Of a stretch of DNA of 42,157 nucleotides, positions 41,898-42,157 are shown in pieces. Source of the stretch: an uncultured Porphyromonadaceae bacterium (GTDB lineage: Bacteria; Bacteroidota; Bacteroidia; Bacteroidales; Muribaculaceae). The notes below the pieces were generated by a model. It was not told the origin of the DNA, did no database searches, and was given only the letters and a program-made list of their open reading frames with translations. Every line of letters starts with the position of its first letter. Position 1 is the first letter of the stretch. The stretch is from assembly GCA_947177685.1 (NCBI GenBank), contig CAMWVE010000028.1:1-42157 (forward strand), written 5' to 3'. The translations under genes were made by a program, and so were the position numbers.

Positions 41898-42157
41898 TTA
41901 CTTTCTGATACCTAACTCTTTCTGAGCAATGATTGCGCGGTAACGGTTGATGTCTTTCTTGATAAGATAATCAAGCAGGCGGCGACGTTTACCAACGAGT
42001 TGCTTAAGAGCGCGTGCAGTTGTATAATCTTTGTGATTTGACTTGAGGTGTTCAGTCAAATGAGCTATACGGACTGAGAATAATGCAATCTGTGCTTCAG
42101 GTGAGCCAGTGTCAGTCTTGCCCTTACCGTATTTCTCAAAGATTTCTACTTTTTCTT
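41898..42157 (-). CDS. rpsO: 30S ribosomal protein S15 (3' part, cut by window edge)
   Basis: S15 binds the central domain of 16S rRNA. The frame encodes KVEIFEKYGKGKTDTGSPEA, the helical region with HLTEHLKSNHKDYTTAR, and LVGKRRRLLDYLIKKDINRY, ending in QKELGIRK. It lacks only the first few residues of an about 89-aa protein, which lie beyond 42157. Terminator at 41843-41876. Confidence 0.96.
   Translation of the reverse strand, partial: EKVEIFEKYGKGKTDTGSPEAQIALFSVRIAHLTEHLKSNHKDYTTARALKQLVGKRRRLLDYLIKKDINRYRAIIAQKELGIRK

Overview
The window looks like a chromosomal segment of a gut-type Bacteroidales bacterium, most likely close to Muribaculaceae or Bacteroidaceae. Nearly every transcription unit is preceded by the Bacteroidetes -7 box TANNTTTG, and starts mostly lack Shine-Dalgarno sequences. 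The protein set also fits: secreted proteins with a GIY(L/I)..G..V-type C-terminal tail, a TonB-receptor-like barrel, an OprO/P-type porin, a FeoB-associated Cys-rich protein and paired half-size CHR transporters. Placement is by inspection only.

Left part (1-9.2 kb), the accessory-looking part. A minus-strand trio (201-2103) encodes a secreted protein and two unknown proteins. Next come tRNA-Phe with its terminator and a strongly self-complementary, promoter-driven RNA of about 250 nt (6S-like rod, about 2907-3157). An AT-rich three-gene set (3215-5616) follows: a lipoprotein, a membrane-anchored agmatine/peptidylarginine deiminase-family enzyme and a secreted protein. An orphan 5S rRNA gene on the minus strand has its own promoter and runs into an uncharacterised structured tail that ends at a strong terminator. 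A tightly packed plus-strand cluster (6347-9145) then holds YciI, GNAT, 4-oxalocrotonate tautomerase, FMN-flavoprotein, YdeI-like (broken by one TAG codon) and Vat/CatB acetyltransferase genes.

Centre (9.2-24 kb). A histidine kinase/response regulator operon diverges from a TonB-receptor-like outer-membrane barrel gene; between them lie direct repeats with a 22-bp period that look like a response-regulator operator. Then come topA-rluA-like-GDPD (minus), chrA-chrA-folC-small membrane zincin-like protein (plus, with an unexplained leader RNA), and speA-truA (minus).

Right part (24-42.2 kb), mostly housekeeping. It holds the minus-strand operon dsbD-mazG-lipoprotein-topB-FeoB-associated protein, ftsE, a porin, a small acidic lipoprotein, a SulP transporter, an OmpA/porin-like barrel, a metallopeptidase-like gene with an acetylxylan-esterase-like gene, tRNA-Pro(CGG), a minus-strand group RlmL-like methyltransferase-purD-membrane protein-pdxB, and the 3' part of rpsO at the right edge.

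The best candidates for something undescribed are the 2.9-3.16 kb rod RNA, the membrane-tethered deiminase island, the orphan 5S with its structured tail, and the HExxH/zinc-ribbon/coiled-coil protein whose promoter predicts a leaderless mRNA. No CRISPR array, intact insertion sequence or phage gene was seen.
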